This document shows positions 1-8,263 of a stretch of 57,733 nucleotides of DNA, in pieces (position 1 is the stretch's first letter; every line of letters starts with the position of its first letter). The notes below the pieces were generated by a model, which was not told where the DNA came from, did not search any database, and saw only the letters and a list, made by a program, of their open reading frames with translations. The stretch comes from Lachnospiraceae bacterium (GTDB taxonomy: Bacteria > Bacillota > Clostridia > Lachnospirales > Lachnospiraceae), in assembly GCA_022647575.1 (NCBI GenBank), contig JALCKY010000009.1, forward strand, positions 1 to 57,733, in the 5' to 3' direction. Both the position numbers and the translations under genes were made by a program.

Positions 1-2
1 CG

Positions 3-635
3 GGACGTGACGGGAAATACATCAGCGGCTGCTATAACTTTACGGATTTCTGCCAGAAACTGACGCGGAGAAGTCCGGAAGGCCTCCGGAGATGCCTGGA
101 ATGCGACCGCAGGGGAACCGGCATTTATCAGTGCCATGCAGGGCTGGTGGATTTTTCTGCACCGATTACCCTGGAAGACGGAACCCTGCTGGGCAGCATC
201 ATCGGCGGACAGGTACTGCCGGAAAAGCCGGACGAAGCGAAATTCCGTACAACGGCGGAAGAGCTGGGGATAGACGGGGATACTTATCTGAAGGCGCTTC
301 ATGAAGTCAATATCCGCTCGCAGGAAGAAATCCAGTCTGCCGCAGACCTGCTGGCCAACGTCATCAACATGTTTGTCCGCACAAGCTTTGCCGCACGGAA
401 AAATGCTGCGTCCCTGACCGAACGGACAAGGATTATTTCCTCGCTCGGCGGGATTTATTTCTGTGATTATTATATCGATCTCGACGGCGATTCTTTCCTG
501 GAACTGGATGCCGTCGAGGAACTGCATCCGTACATAAAGAGCCGCGGCCGTGCTTCCGAACTGCTGGCAAGCGCCGGCGGATATTTTGCCGAAGAAGATT
601 ATCAGAAGTGCCGATCTTCTGTGAATCCTGTTTAG
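3..635 (+). CDS. PocR-domain sensory protein, truncated at both ends
   Basis: The frame is open from base 3, so the true start lies outside the window. The first ~70 codons match a PocR ligand-binding domain: a Cys-rich segment (CLECDRRGTG) is followed by IYQCHAGLVDFSAP and then a GGQVLPEKPDE stretch. A helical linker rich in Glu and Arg follows. After it comes a segment with SLGGIYFCDYYIDLDGD, which resembles the sensory insert found before GGDEF domains in Lachnospiraceae regulators. The frame then stops abruptly after YQKC at a short inverted repeat where rny sequence begins on the other strand. The usual output domain (GGDEF or AraC-type) is missing. A diguanylate cyclase is possible from the domain style, but nothing in the window shows it. 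PocR identification is fairly secure; the output function is unknown. Confidence 0.7.
   Translation, partial: GRDGKYISGCYNFTDFCQKLTRRSPEGLRRCLECDRRGTGIYQCHAGLVDFSAPITLEDGTLLGSIIGGQVLPEKPDEAKFRTTAEELGIDGDTYLKALHEVNIRSQEEIQSAADLLANVINMFVRTSFAARKNAASLTERTRIISSLGGIYFCDYYIDLDGDSFLELDAVEELHPYIKSRGRASELLASAGGYFAEEDYQKCRSSVNPV
603..621. repeat. Short inverted repeat at a gene-to-gene junction
   Basis: CAGAAG and CTTCTG flank a 7-base spacer. The plus-strand PocR reading ends here and the minus-strand rny reading ends at the same place, so the repeat marks the breakpoint. Confidence 0.6.
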
Positions 636-726
636 TCTTGTTGGCAACAGCCAGCTTCCATACAACCGGAAGAGCAATCAGCAGGACGACTACTGCAACA
701 ATCAGTATAATGGTTAATACATTCAT
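607..726 (-). pseudogene. rny: 5' fragment of rny (ribonuclease Y)
   Basis: The first 40 codons encode an N-terminal membrane anchor (NVLTIILIVAVVVLLIALPV) followed by KLAVANKTKQDSQKIGT, the typical start of clostridial RNase Y, the membrane-bound endonuclease that begins mRNA decay. The position directly after recA-recX is the usual one. An AAGGAGG site lies 12 bases before the ATG and a sigmaA promoter lies upstream. After Thr40 the similarity ends: the frame reads into the reverse complement of the PocR gene. The coiled coil, KH domain and HD domain are all absent. The gene is cut either by a real inversion or by an assembly chimera. Identity rests on the N-terminus and position only. Confidence 0.7.
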
Positions 727-781
727 GCTACAGGAGCACCTCCTTATTTAGTTTTCATTGTACGGGTATACAACATTTAAC

Positions 782-810
782 ATTTTATATGGTTTTCTAT
801 TTTATGTCAA
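782..810 (-). promoter_or_regulatory. sigmaA promoter of rny
   Basis: On the minus strand TTGACA (805-810) and TAAAAT (782-787) are separated by exactly 17 bases. It lies between the recX terminator and the rny start, so rny can be transcribed independently of recA-recX. Confidence 0.75.
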
Positions 811-823
811 GCAAACGAAAGCA

Positions 824-859
824 TGAAAAAGCCGAACAAACGAAAGTTTGTCCGGCTTT
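824..859 (-). terminator. Intrinsic terminator after recX
   Basis: On the minus strand a 14-bp stem (AAAGCCGGACAAAC against GUUUGUUCGGCUUU, one G-U pair) closes a UUUC loop and runs into a short U-tract. It sits just after the recX stop and ends the recA-recX transcript. Confidence 0.85.
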
Positions 860-864
860 ATCTG

Positions 865-1326
865 TTAATCCATTCTGAACAGATCCAGGTCTTCCAGTAC
901 GGAGCGGATGTCGCCCGGCCGAAAGCCCTGCCGCTGGAGTGCCGCACCGATTTTCTGTGCCTTTTTCGGATCCTCTTCCTTTAAGCCGCGGAGCTTCTTT
1001 ACAGCCAGGGAACGGATCAGCGGCCTTTCGTCGTAAGGCTCGATCTCTTCAAATGCTTCCGAGATGACTTCCTTCGGCAGGCCTTTCTTCCCCATATCAA
1101 AGCGGATTCGCTGACGGCTTCTCTTGCCCAGATAGAACTCCAGGTATTTCTGCGCGTATTTCCGGTCATCAATATAGCCGAAGCTTTTGACATACTCCAT
1201 CGTTTCATCGACTGTTTCTTCGGAGTATCCGGCCTTTTTCAGCTTATCGTACAGTTCCTTTTCGGTACGGTCCATATCGGTAAGAAGATAGAGCGCCCGC
1301 TTCTTTGCCCTGGTTATCTCATCCAT
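865..1326 (-). CDS. recX: RecX, RecA modulator
   Basis: A 153-residue protein made of the three-helix repeats typical of RecX. The N-terminal part has ALYLLTDMDRTEKELYDKL and the core has YVKSFGYIDDRKYAQKYLEF. RecX binds in the groove of the RecA filament and controls its activity in the cytoplasm. It begins 6 bases after the recA stop codon, so the two are co-transcribed and share the SOS-type promoter upstream of recA. Length is normal for the short Firmicute form and no frame disruption is seen. It is followed by a strong intrinsic terminator. Confidence 0.93.
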   Translation of the reverse strand: MDEITRAKKRALYLLTDMDRTEKELYDKLKKAGYSEETVDETMEYVKSFGYIDDRKYAQKYLEFYLGKRSRQRIRFDMGKKGLPKEVISEAFEEIEPYDERPLIRSLAVKKLRGLKEEDPKKAQKIGAALQRQGFRPGDIRSVLEDLDLFRMD

Positions 1327-1332
1327 GGCCGA

Positions 1333-2436
1333 TTACTCTTCATCCTCCGGAACTTCTTCTATATCCTGTGCGGGAGCCTTTGCCCCGTCGCTTTTCTTTG
1401 CGGCTCCGTCTGCTCCGATGCCTCTTGCCTCACGCACCTGAGCTTCGATTTCTTCCATGACAGACGGATTTTCCTCAAGATACTGCTTGGCGTTCTCGCG
1501 TCCCTGGCCGATCTTCTCGCCCTTGTACGCAAACCATGCTCCGCTCTTTTCCACGATATCATCTTCTACTGCCAGGTCGAGGATGTCTCCTGATCTGGAA
1601 ATGCCCTTGCCGAACATGATATCGAACTGGGCTTCCTTGAAAGGCGGCGCCACTTTGTTCTTCACGACCTTGATTCTGGTCCGGTTGCCGATCACTTCTC
1701 CGCCGGCCTTCAGGGTTTCTGTCCTTCTGACGTCCAGACGGATGGAAGCATAGAACTTCAGTGCCCGGCCGCCTGTGGTCGTCTCCGGGTTTCCGAACAT
1801 GACGCCGATCTTCTCACGCAGCTGGTTGATGAAAACGACGATGCACTTCGTCTTGCTGACGGTTGCCGTCAGTTTCCGGAGGGCCTGGCTCATCAGTCTG
1901 GCCTGGAGTCCCATATGGGAATCTCCCATCTCCCCGTCAATTTCCGCCTGAGGAGTCAGGGCAGCCACGGAGTCCACGACGATGATGTCCACTGCTCCGG
2001 AACGTACCATCGTTTCCGTAATCTCCAGCGCCTGCTCGCCGGAATCCGGCTGGGAAATGTAGAGGTTGTCGATATCCACGCCGATGTTCTTGGCATAGAC
2101 CGGATCGAGTGCATGCTCCGCGTCCACGAAACCGGCGATGCCGCCCCTCTTCTGGACTTCCGCCACCATATGCAGGGCCACGGTCGTCTTGCCGGAAGAT
2201 TCCGGTCCGTAGATTTCTATGATTCGTCCCTTCGGGATTCCGCCGAGACCGAGTGCAATATCCAGTGAGAGCGAGCCTGTCGGAACTGTTTCCACATTCA
2301 TGGAAGCACCGGATTCTCCGAGCTTCATGACAGCTCCTTTTCCGAATTCCTTTTCCAGATGCCCGATGGCAGCTTCCAGGGCTCTTTCTTTCTCTTCCTG
2401 AACCTTATTCTGATCCTTGTTTTTATCTTCTTTCAC
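1333..2436 (-). CDS. recA: RecA recombinase
   Basis: A 367-residue RecA. It has the Walker A motif GPESSGKTT near residues 77-85, the VDAEHALDP motif, and the L2-type segment around [22 protein letters not shown]. The C-terminal tail is acidic ([11 protein letters not shown]), as is common. RecA forms filaments on single-stranded DNA, drives strand exchange and triggers LexA self-cleavage. The promoter region contains a near-perfect Gram-positive LexA box just downstream of the -10 element, so SOS control is expected. recX follows directly in the same operon. The frame is intact over its whole length. Confidence 0.98.
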   Translation of the reverse strand: MKEDKNKDQNKVQEEKERALEAAIGHLEKEFGKGAVMKLGESGASMNVETVPTGSLSLDIALGLGGIPKGRIIEIYGPESSGKTTVALHMVAEVQKRGGIAGFVDAEHALDPVYAKNIGVDIDNLYISQPDSGEQALEITETMVRSGAVDIIVVDSVAALTPQAEIDGEMGDSHMGLQARLMSQALRKLTATVSKTKCIVVFINQLREKIGVMFGNPETTTGGRALKFYASIRLDVRRTETLKAGGEVIGNRTRIKVVKNKVAPPFKEAQFDIMFGKGISRSGDILDLAVEDDIVEKSGAWFAYKGEKIGQGRENAKQYLEENPSVMEEIEAQVREARGIGADGAAKKSDGAKAPAQDIEEVPEDEE

Positions 2437-2458
2437 TTTTCGGTTCTCCTTTTAAATA

Positions 2459-2472
2459 CGAACATTTGTTCG
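2459..2472. promoter_or_regulatory. LexA (SOS) operator of recA
   Basis: CGAACATTTGTTCG is a perfect dyad at its outer GAAC/GTTC arms and closely matches the Bacillus-type LexA consensus. It lies 10 bases downstream of the recA -10 element, where LexA would block transcription. Confidence 0.85.
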
Positions 2473-2482
2473 TCCTTTGATA

Positions 2483-2511
2483 ATAGTACACTACAAGGTC
2501 TTAATTGTCAA
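2483..2511 (-). promoter_or_regulatory. sigmaA promoter of recA
   Basis: On the minus strand a consensus TTGACA (2506-2511) is followed after 17 bases by TACTAT (2483-2488). The LexA box lies just downstream. Confidence 0.85.
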
Positions 2512-2612
2512 TCGGAAAATCAGCTTAAAAAGAGCATACTTCCCCCTTCCTTCGTCATCATCTCACAAAAGGAATTTCAATGCCCGAACGGGCTTTCAGA
2601 TATGGAAATACG

Positions 2613-2639
2613 GCGGCCGGAAATCAGATTTCCGGCCGC
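2613..2639 (-). terminator. Hairpin after glgA
   Basis: A perfect 12-bp stem (GCGGCCGGAAAT with ATTTCCGGCCGC) and a 3-base loop lie just downstream of the glgA stop. The following U-tract on the minus strand is weak (GUAUUUCC), so termination may be partial. Confidence 0.65.
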
Positions 2640-2656
2640 AGCCGATCGTACGGATG

Positions 2657-4099
2657 TCAGCCGACCAGCCAGTCGTACAGTTCCTGATACTGCAGTGCGG
2701 AATGGTTCCAGGAGAAATCCTTCGCCATCGCACGGTCGATGATCTTGTTCCACTCGCGTTTCTTATCGTAATAAACCTTTTCCGCGTAGCGGACCGTTGC
2801 CATCATTTCATGGGCATTGTAATTCGTGAAGGAGAAGCCGGTCCCGGTGCCTTCGAACTCATTGTACGGCTCTACCGTATCCTTCAGTCCTCCAGTCTCA
2901 CGGACGATCGGAATCGTTCCGTAGCGAAGGGACATCAGCTGGGAAAGTCCGCACGGCTCAAACTGGGACGGCATCAAAAATGCGTCCGACGCCGCATAAA
3001 TCTTATGCGCCAGCGCATCATTGTAATAAATCTGGGCTGTCACCTTGCCGCCGTATTTCCAGGCAAAATGACGGAACATATTTTCATACTGCTCATCGCC
3101 CGTGCCAAGGACTGCGAACTGAACGGCATCCTGGCACATTTCATCCATCACATAGGCAATCAGGTCAAAGCCCTTCTGGTCGGTCAGACGGGAAACAATG
3201 CCGATCAGCATCGTCTTCGGATCCACGGTCAGGCCGAGATCCTGCTGCAGCGCCGTTTTGTTCTTCACCTTTTCCCGGCGGAAAGTCCTCGGGCTGTAAT
3301 TTGCATAGATTTCCTTATCCGTCTGCGGATCGAATTCTGCGTAGTCGATGCCGTTCACGATGCCGCGGAGATCATTGGCGCGTGCGCGCATCAGGCCGTC
3401 GAGGCCTTCCCCGTAATACGGCATCTTGATTTCCTCTGCATAGGTACGGGACACCGTCGTGATGGCATTGGCATAGACGATGCCGCCCTTCAGAAGGTTG
3501 CCGTCTTTCTTGTATTCAAGTTTGTCCGGAGTGAAATAATAATCCGGCAGTCCGACGATATCCTTCATGGTCTTGACGTCCCACACGCCCTGGAATTTCA
3601 GGTTGTGGATCGTCATGACGGTCTTGATTCCGCGGTAGAAATCCCCGGCCTGGAAATCTCCGTTGAGATAAACGGGGATCAGGCCTGTCTGCCAGTCATG
3701 GCAGTGGATGATATCGGGACGGAACTCAATGACCGGCAGGATTGAAAGCGCGGCCTTTGAGAAGAAGGCAAACTTATCAATATCGTACGGCATTCCGGCA
3801 TACGGCTTGTCGCACGTGAAATAATCCTGATTGTCGATGAAATAGAAATGAACGCCCTCATACTCGCATTCCAGGATGCCGACATAGACGGATCTCCAGT
3901 CGAAATCCATATAGAAGGAGGTGCGGTAGTTCAGCATGTCCTTGTACTTCTGGGCCATGCAGGAATAAAGAGGAAGCACGACGCGGCAGTCGAAATATCT
4001 TTTATCCAGGTATTTCGGCAGGGAGCCGACGACATCGGCAAGTCCTCCTGTCTTGATAAACGGGACGCATTCGGAAGCAGCAAAAAGAATATTTTTCAT
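2657..4099 (-). CDS. glgA: Glycogen synthase (ADP-glucose type)
   Basis: A GT5-family starch/glycogen synthase of about 480 residues. It has the N-terminal KTGGLADVVGSLP motif that binds ADP-glucose and the C-terminal PSQFEPCGLSQL and RETGGLKDTV region that holds the catalytic Glu pair. It adds glucose from ADP-glucose to glycogen in the cytoplasm. The start at 4099 (MKNILFAASE) is chosen because GGAGGTG lies at good spacing; an upstream in-frame ATG at 4111 is almost on top of that site. The gene follows recN by 30 bases. No other glycogen-synthesis genes are present, and the only related neighbour is the debranching-like gene near 18 kb. Confidence 0.95.
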   Translation of the reverse strand: MKNILFAASECVPFIKTGGLADVVGSLPKYLDKRYFDCRVVLPLYSCMAQKYKDMLNYRTSFYMDFDWRSVYVGILECEYEGVHFYFIDNQDYFTCDKPYAGMPYDIDKFAFFSKAALSILPVIEFRPDIIHCHDWQTGLIPVYLNGDFQAGDFYRGIKTVMTIHNLKFQGVWDVKTMKDIVGLPDYYFTPDKLEYKKDGNLLKGGIVYANAITTVSRTYAEEIKMPYYGEGLDGLMRARANDLRGIVNGIDYAEFDPQTDKEIYANYSPRTFRREKVKNKTALQQDLGLTVDPKTMLIGIVSRLTDQKGFDLIAYVMDEMCQDAVQFAVLGTGDEQYENMFRHFAWKYGGKVTAQIYYNDALAHKIYAASDAFLMPSQFEPCGLSQLMSLRYGTIPIVRETGGLKDTVEPYNEFEGTGTGFSFTNYNAHEMMATVRYAEKVYYDKKREWNKIIDRAMAKDFSWNHSALQYQELYDWLVG

Positions 4100-4129
4100 G
4101 AGATCATTCACCTCCGCTTAATGCCCTTA

Positions 4130-5818
4130 TTATAGCGCATCCGATTTATACTGTCGACACATCTCTTTCATTTCCCGTGCCGTATCAAAGGTGCTTTCCG
4201 TCAGTTTTGCGCCTCCGAGGATCCTGGCCAGTTCCCGTACGGATTCTTCTTCCGAGAGCGCATCGATCCTCGTCACGGCTTCCGTTTCGCTTACCTCTTT
4301 CGTGATGGCATAGTGCTCATCCGCCATGGCGGCAATCTGCGGAAGGTGCGTGATGCACAGAGTCTGGTGGCTCCTGGAGACGACCGAAAGCTTTTCGGCC
4401 ACTTTCTGGGCGGTGCGTCCGCTGATGCCCGCATCGATTTCATCAAAGATCAGCGTGTCCGTGTCGTCTTTTGCAGCGAACATCGTGCGGATGCCCAGCA
4501 TGATCCTGGAAAGTTCGCCGCCCGATGCGATTTTATTGATGGGAAGCTTCGGTTCGCCGGGATTCGTGCGGATCAGGAAATCGACGGTATCCTGTCCGTT
4601 CGCCGAGAAATTCCCGCCGACAGAAAATCCGATTTCAAAATCCGCCCTGGCAAAATTCAGGTCAAGGAACTGCTGCTGCGCTGCCTTCTCAAATGAAGCA
4701 GCCGTTTCCTTCCTCACGGCAGTCAGGGCATCCGAGGATTTCTTCAGGGCAGCTTCTGCCGCATGGAATTCCGATTCTAGATGCTTTCTGCCTTCCGCGT
4801 AATCTTCCAGTTCGCTGCGCTTCTTTTTCTTCTCTTCAAGCAGGTTCAGGATTCCTTCGATTGAATCCGCATACTTTGCCTTCAGCCGGTTGATCCGGTT
4901 GAGCCGTTCTTCTGTTTCTTCAAAAGAATCCGCTTCATAGGTCAGTCCGCTGATATAGTCAGCCGTATCCCTGTTGAAGTCATTCAGCAGGGAGTCCATG
5001 CTGCGCAGGGAATTCTCCAGTTCTTCCAGAGCCGGATCAAACTCGCTCACGCTTTCCAGTTCCTTCAGCGCCCGTCCGATGGTTTCACCGGCTCCCTCGT
5101 CGCTGTCGTAGCCGGTCATCGTATGCACGGCATTGACGGTTTCCGCAATGCGCTTGCTGTTGGAAAGTCTCCTGTAAAGCTTCTCAAGTTCTTCGTCTTC
5201 TCCGGGCTGAAGATCCGCCTCTTCGATTTCCTGAATCTCAAAATCCAGGAAAGAAAGCGTACGGAGACGTTCTTCCTCGCTCATTCCCGTTTCGCTCATC
5301 CGCTTCTTCAGGGAAGAATAAGTCCGGTAATCTTCCGCTGTTCTTGCCTTTGCGGAAGAAACGGCCTCTCCGCCGAATTCATCCAGAAGCTCCAGCTGCC
5401 GGTCATTCCTTAAAAGCTGCTGATATTCATGCTGCCCGTGGATATCGATCAGGCAGGCCCCGCACTCCCGTACCTGAGCCGTCGTCGAGGTGACTCCGTT
5501 GATGCGGCAGACCGATTTCCCCTCTTCCAGTTTCCGGGAAATGAGGATGACGCCGTCTTCCGGTTCGATTCCGAGTTCCGCCAGTTTTTTCAGGACGGAA
5601 GGATTTTCCGTTTCAAAGACCATCTCCACAAGAGCAGACGGCGCCCCTTCCCGAAGCATGCTGCGGGAAAACTTCGCGCCCAGCGCTGTCATGACCGAAC
5701 CCACGATGATTGATTTTCCGGCTCCTGTCTCACCGGTCAGGATATTGAGGCCTTCTCCGAAATCAACATCGATTTCCCGAATCAGGGCTAAATTTTTAAT
5801 ATGGAGATTTCTCAGCAT
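4130..5818 (-). CDS. recN: DNA repair protein RecN
   Basis: A 562-residue SMC-like ATPase. The N-terminus carries the Walker A motif in LTGETGAGKSIIVGS, long coiled-coil arms fill the middle, and the C-terminal half contains the ABC signature region KIASGGELSRIMLGIR and the Walker B segment TLIFDEIDAGISG. RecN helps to hold and process double-strand breaks for RecA-dependent repair. It lies directly after argR, the usual pairing in Firmicutes, separated by an unusual 36-bp tandem repeat. The frame is intact. Confidence 0.97.
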   Translation of the reverse strand: MLRNLHIKNLALIREIDVDFGEGLNILTGETGAGKSIIVGSVMTALGAKFSRSMLREGAPSALVEMVFETENPSVLKKLAELGIEPEDGVILISRKLEEGKSVCRINGVTSTTAQVRECGACLIDIHGQHEYQQLLRNDRQLELLDEFGGEAVSSAKARTAEDYRTYSSLKKRMSETGMSEEERLRTLSFLDFEIQEIEEADLQPGEDEELEKLYRRLSNSKRIAETVNAVHTMTGYDSDEGAGETIGRALKELESVSEFDPALEELENSLRSMDSLLNDFNRDTADYISGLTYEADSFEETEERLNRINRLKAKYADSIEGILNLLEEKKKKRSELEDYAEGRKHLESEFHAAEAALKKSSDALTAVRKETAASFEKAAQQQFLDLNFARADFEIGFSVGGNFSANGQDTVDFLIRTNPGEPKLPINKIASGGELSRIMLGIRTMFAAKDDTDTLIFDEIDAGISGRTAQKVAEKLSVVSRSHQTLCITHLPQIAAMADEHYAITKEVSETEAVTRIDALSEEESVRELARILGGAKLTESTFDTAREMKEMCRQYKSDAL

Positions 5819-5821
5819 CTT

Positions 5822-5916
5822 TCAGGCTTCCTCACGATTGCTTTTCTGGAACGTTCTCAGGCTTTCTTCATGACTGCTTTTCTGAAACGTTCTCAGGCTT
5901 CCTTCATGATCTCTTC
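5822..5916. repeat. ~36-bp tandem repeat between argR and recN
   Basis: Two full units (5822-5856 and 5857-5892) and a partial third (5893-5916) share TCAGGCTT, CTTCATGA and TTTTCTG..ACGTTC. The partial third unit is the end of argR itself, so the intergenic copies reproduce the last codons of ArgR, including the stop. This looks like a local duplication of the argR 3' end. Confidence 0.8.
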
Positions 5917-6348
5917 AAGTTTCTTCCGCAGCGTCCCGGCATCTTCCGGAGAACGCAGGACCAGCATGACCGTGTCATCCCCTGCGATGCATCCGAGCAC
6001 TTCCCTCCAGTCGAGGGAATCAAGAGCTGCTGCCGCCGCCATCGCCATGCCGGAAACCGTCTTGACCACGCCGATGTTGTACGAAATATCCAGCGACACA
6101 TAGACATCTTTGAGGACCCGCTGATAGCGCATCGACAAAGAGCCGCTGCCGCCGTTGACCGTCGTATATTTCTGGCGTCCGCCTCCGGCGGAAACTTTTC
6201 TCAGTTCCAGCTGGCGGATATCCCGCGAGACCGTAGCCTGCGTGACGTTGAATCCCGCCCTGCGGAGCTGGTCAGCCAGTTCCTCCTGCGTTTCGATGTC
6301 GTGCTGCGTAATCAGTTCCAGTATCTGCTCATGCCGCGCGTTTTTCAT
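5893..6348 (-). CDS. argR: Arginine repressor ArgR/AhrC
   Basis: A 151-residue ArgR with an N-terminal winged helix (ITQHDIETQEELADQLRRAG, then VTQATVSRDIRQLEL) and a C-terminal arginine-binding hexamerisation domain ending with CIAGDDTVMLVLRS. It represses arginine biosynthesis and activates catabolism when arginine is bound. It lies between nadK and recN as in many Firmicutes. Both flanks are unusual: the leader holds four 40-bp repeats and an 18-base homopolymer, and the 3' end is duplicated in tandem. These may affect its expression, but that is inference. Confidence 0.95.
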   Translation of the reverse strand: MKNARHEQILELITQHDIETQEELADQLRRAGFNVTQATVSRDIRQLELRKVSAGGGRQKYTTVNGGSGSLSMRYQRVLKDVYVSLDISYNIGVVKTVSGMAMAAAAALDSLDWREVLGCIAGDDTVMLVLRSPEDAGTLRKKLEEIMKEA

Positions 6349-6370
6349 GATTTTTCTCTCCCATCCGGCA

Positions 6371-6545
6371 TCATCCGGCTGTTCAGGTCAGACTGCCGCG
6401 GAATTCGGTATCGTCCGGCCATTCATGTCAGACTGTCACGGAATTCGGTACCATCCGGCCATTCAGGTCAGACTGTCACGGAATTCGGGGGGGGGGGGGG
6501 GGGGTACCATCCGGCCATTCAGGTCAGAATGTCACGGAGTTTCCG
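6371..6545. repeat. Four 40-bp tandem repeats upstream of argR
   Basis: Units at 6371-6410, 6411-6450, 6451-6488 and 6507-6545 share the core CCGGCCATTCAGGTCAGACT, followed by GTCACGGAATTCGGTA. The last unit runs up to the nadK stop codon. Units 3 and 4 are separated by a poly-G tract. No open frame or known element explains them. Confidence 0.85.
6487..6504. repeat. 18-base poly-G tract
   Basis: The third 40-bp unit should end GAATTCGGTA, but the GG is expanded to 18 G (18 C on the coding strand of argR). It lies about 140 bases upstream of the argR start, in its probable 5' leader. It is either a slippage-prone tract or a sequencing artefact. Confidence 0.9.
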
Positions 6546-7370
6546 TCAGTCGCTGCTCATTTTCTTCCGGAGGACTTCCAGGAAACTCAGGTTGCTGATC
6601 TTGATGATATTTGTTCCCTTCCGGGACATCCTCACGACGATCCGGTCCCCGGTTTCCACCCTGTGGTCGCCTTCCCCGTCAAAGTTCACCGTGGCCGCTT
6701 CCGGCTGCGGCGTGCGCCCCGGTCCGATTTCCACCATGATTTCATCGCTTTTCGGGAAAATAATGCTTCTCGTATTAATGGTATGCGGTGCCAGCGGCGT
6801 CAGGATCAGAAGGTCCGCCTGAGGCGAGACAATCGGTCCTCCTGCCGACAGGCTGTAGCCGGTCGAACCGGTCGGCGTGGAAATGATGATGCCGTCGGCC
6901 TGATACGAATTCAGGAATTCATTGTTGACGTAGTTCATGAATTTCAGGATGCGCGGCGGTCCGGTTCTCGTAATGACAATGTCATTCAGGGCATTTCCCG
7001 AACAGACTTTGATGCCGTCATGATAAATCGTACCGTAAATCATCATCCGCTTTTCAATATCGAAATCGTTGTTCATGACTTTGTCGAGAGCCGGCAGGAT
7101 CATCGCGCGGTTCACTTCTGCCAGATAGCCGAGCGTGCCCAGATTGACGCCGAGCAGAGGAATCTGACGGTCCACGACCTTATCCGCCGCCCTCAATAGC
7201 GTACCGTCTCCGCCAAGCACGATCACGCAGTCGGCATCGTCCGGGATATCGTCGCCGTCATTTGAGACGGTGCTGATCCGGTCATTCTTCTTCAGATATT
7301 CCGTAACCTTGCGGGTAAATTCCCCGCTGGGATCCTTGACCGTGTTTCTCAGGATGCAGAATTTTCTCAT
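6546..7370 (-). CDS. nadK: NAD kinase
   Basis: A 274-residue NAD kinase (PpnK). It has the GGDGT motif at residues 53-57, the ALNDIVI segment and the glycine-rich TPTGSTGYSLSAGGPI motif. It phosphorylates NAD to NADP in the cytoplasm. The start overlaps the tlyA stop by four bases (ATGA), so it is translationally coupled in the asp23-nusB-xse-tlyA operon. The tlyA-nadK-argR-recN order is a well-known Firmicute arrangement. Confidence 0.96.
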   Translation of the reverse strand: MRKFCILRNTVKDPSGEFTRKVTEYLKKNDRISTVSNDGDDIPDDADCVIVLGGDGTLLRAADKVVDRQIPLLGVNLGTLGYLAEVNRAMILPALDKVMNNDFDIEKRMMIYGTIYHDGIKVCSGNALNDIVITRTGPPRILKFMNYVNNEFLNSYQADGIIISTPTGSTGYSLSAGGPIVSPQADLLILTPLAPHTINTRSIIFPKSDEIMVEIGPGRTPQPEAATVNFDGEGDHRVETGDRIVVRMSRKGTNIIKISNLSFLEVLRKKMSSD

Positions 7371-8263
7371 TTTTGTCCATCCAGTTCCCCGTGTGCCTGC
7401 TGCACGGTTTCATCTATCATCTGACCGGTAACATTTCCGTCCCCCGGTTTCTGTATGGAATCTTCAGGCAGTTCTCCGGAAGCTTTATCTTCCGTTTTAT
7501 CTTCCGCTTTGTTTCCCGGGCTGTCTTCCGCAGCTTTCTTTTTCAGGTAAAGAAGATATTCGATATTTCCTTCCGGTCCGCGGATCGGCGAATAGCTGAG
7601 CATCACCGGCTCCAGTCCGAGTCCGTCCGCAGCGCCGATGACTCTTTCAATCACTTCGCGGTGAACCTTCGGGTCCCGCACGACACCGTGCTTTCCGACT
7701 TTCTCCCTGCCCGCCTCGAACTGAGGCTTGATCAGGCAGACGATTTCTCCGTTTTCCTTCAGGAGATCCCTGACCGGTCCCAGTACCAGCAGGAGGGAAA
7801 TAAACGATACGTCGATGCTCGCAAAATCTGCTTTCTCCGGCAGGTCTTCCGGCTTCATGAGGCGTACGTTGGTTTTCTCCATGCACACGACGCGCGGATC
7901 GTTCCGCAGCTTCCAGTCAAGCTGACCGTATCCCACGTCCACAGAATAGACCTTCACGGCTCCGTTCTGCAGCATGCAGTCGGTGAAGCCTCCTGTGGAG
8001 GCTCCGATATCCAGACAGGTCTTTCCTTCCATGGAAATGGGAAAGACTTTCATTGCTTTTTCCAGCTTCAGTCCGCCGCGGCTCACATACGGGAGCGTCC
8101 TGCCGCGCACTTCGAGCGCAGCCGTCTCGTCAACGGACGTTCCGGGCTTGTCTTCCTTCACTCCGTCCGCGTAGACGATGCCCTCCATGATCAGGACTTT
8201 CGCCTTTTCCCTGGACGGGGCAAGGCCTTTTTCGAACAGAAGGATATCCAGTCTTTTCTTCAC
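7367..8263 (-). CDS. tlyA: TlyA-family rRNA 2'-O-methyltransferase / hemolysin-like
   Basis: A 298-residue protein with an N-terminal S4 RNA-binding domain (RLDILLFEKGLAPSREKAK), the RGGLKLEKA motif and an FtsJ-like Rossmann methyltransferase (CLDIGASTGGFTDC, with LIKPQFEAGREKVGKHGVV). TlyA proteins 2'-O-methylate cytidines in rRNA. The start is GTG and overlaps the xseB stop. A hydrophilic tail of about 60 residues, rich in Glu, Asp, Lys, Gly and Gln, follows the conserved domain and is absent from typical TlyA. Its role is unknown. Confidence 0.93.
   Translation of the reverse strand: MKKRLDILLFEKGLAPSREKAKVLIMEGIVYADGVKEDKPGTSVDETAALEVRGRTLPYVSRGGLKLEKAMKVFPISMEGKTCLDIGASTGGFTDCMLQNGAVKVYSVDVGYGQLDWKLRNDPRVVCMEKTNVRLMKPEDLPEKADFASIDVSFISLLLVLGPVRDLLKENGEIVCLIKPQFEAGREKVGKHGVVRDPKVHREVIERVIGAADGLGLEPVMLSYSPIRGPEGNIEYLLYLKKKAAEDSPGNKAEDKTEDKASGELPEDSIQKPGDGNVTGQMIDETVQQAHGELDGQK

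Noticed and set aside
433-606. Continuation of the rny reading frame past codon 40
   Set aside because: The residues are Arg/Pro-rich and are the antisense of the PocR gene, with no RNase Y similarity.
2477-3745. Long plus-strand open frame opposite glgA
   Set aside because: It lies on the antisense strand of a clear glgA and shows no domain; high G+C codon use in the true gene leaves the opposite frame open. The same applies to long antisense frames opposite tlyA, gltX/sir2, infB and parE.
6441-6454. Adjacent GAATTC and GGTACC sites that look like a cloning-vector polylinker
   Set aside because: The same sites recur in each 40-bp unit with natural variation and no other vector sequence is present.
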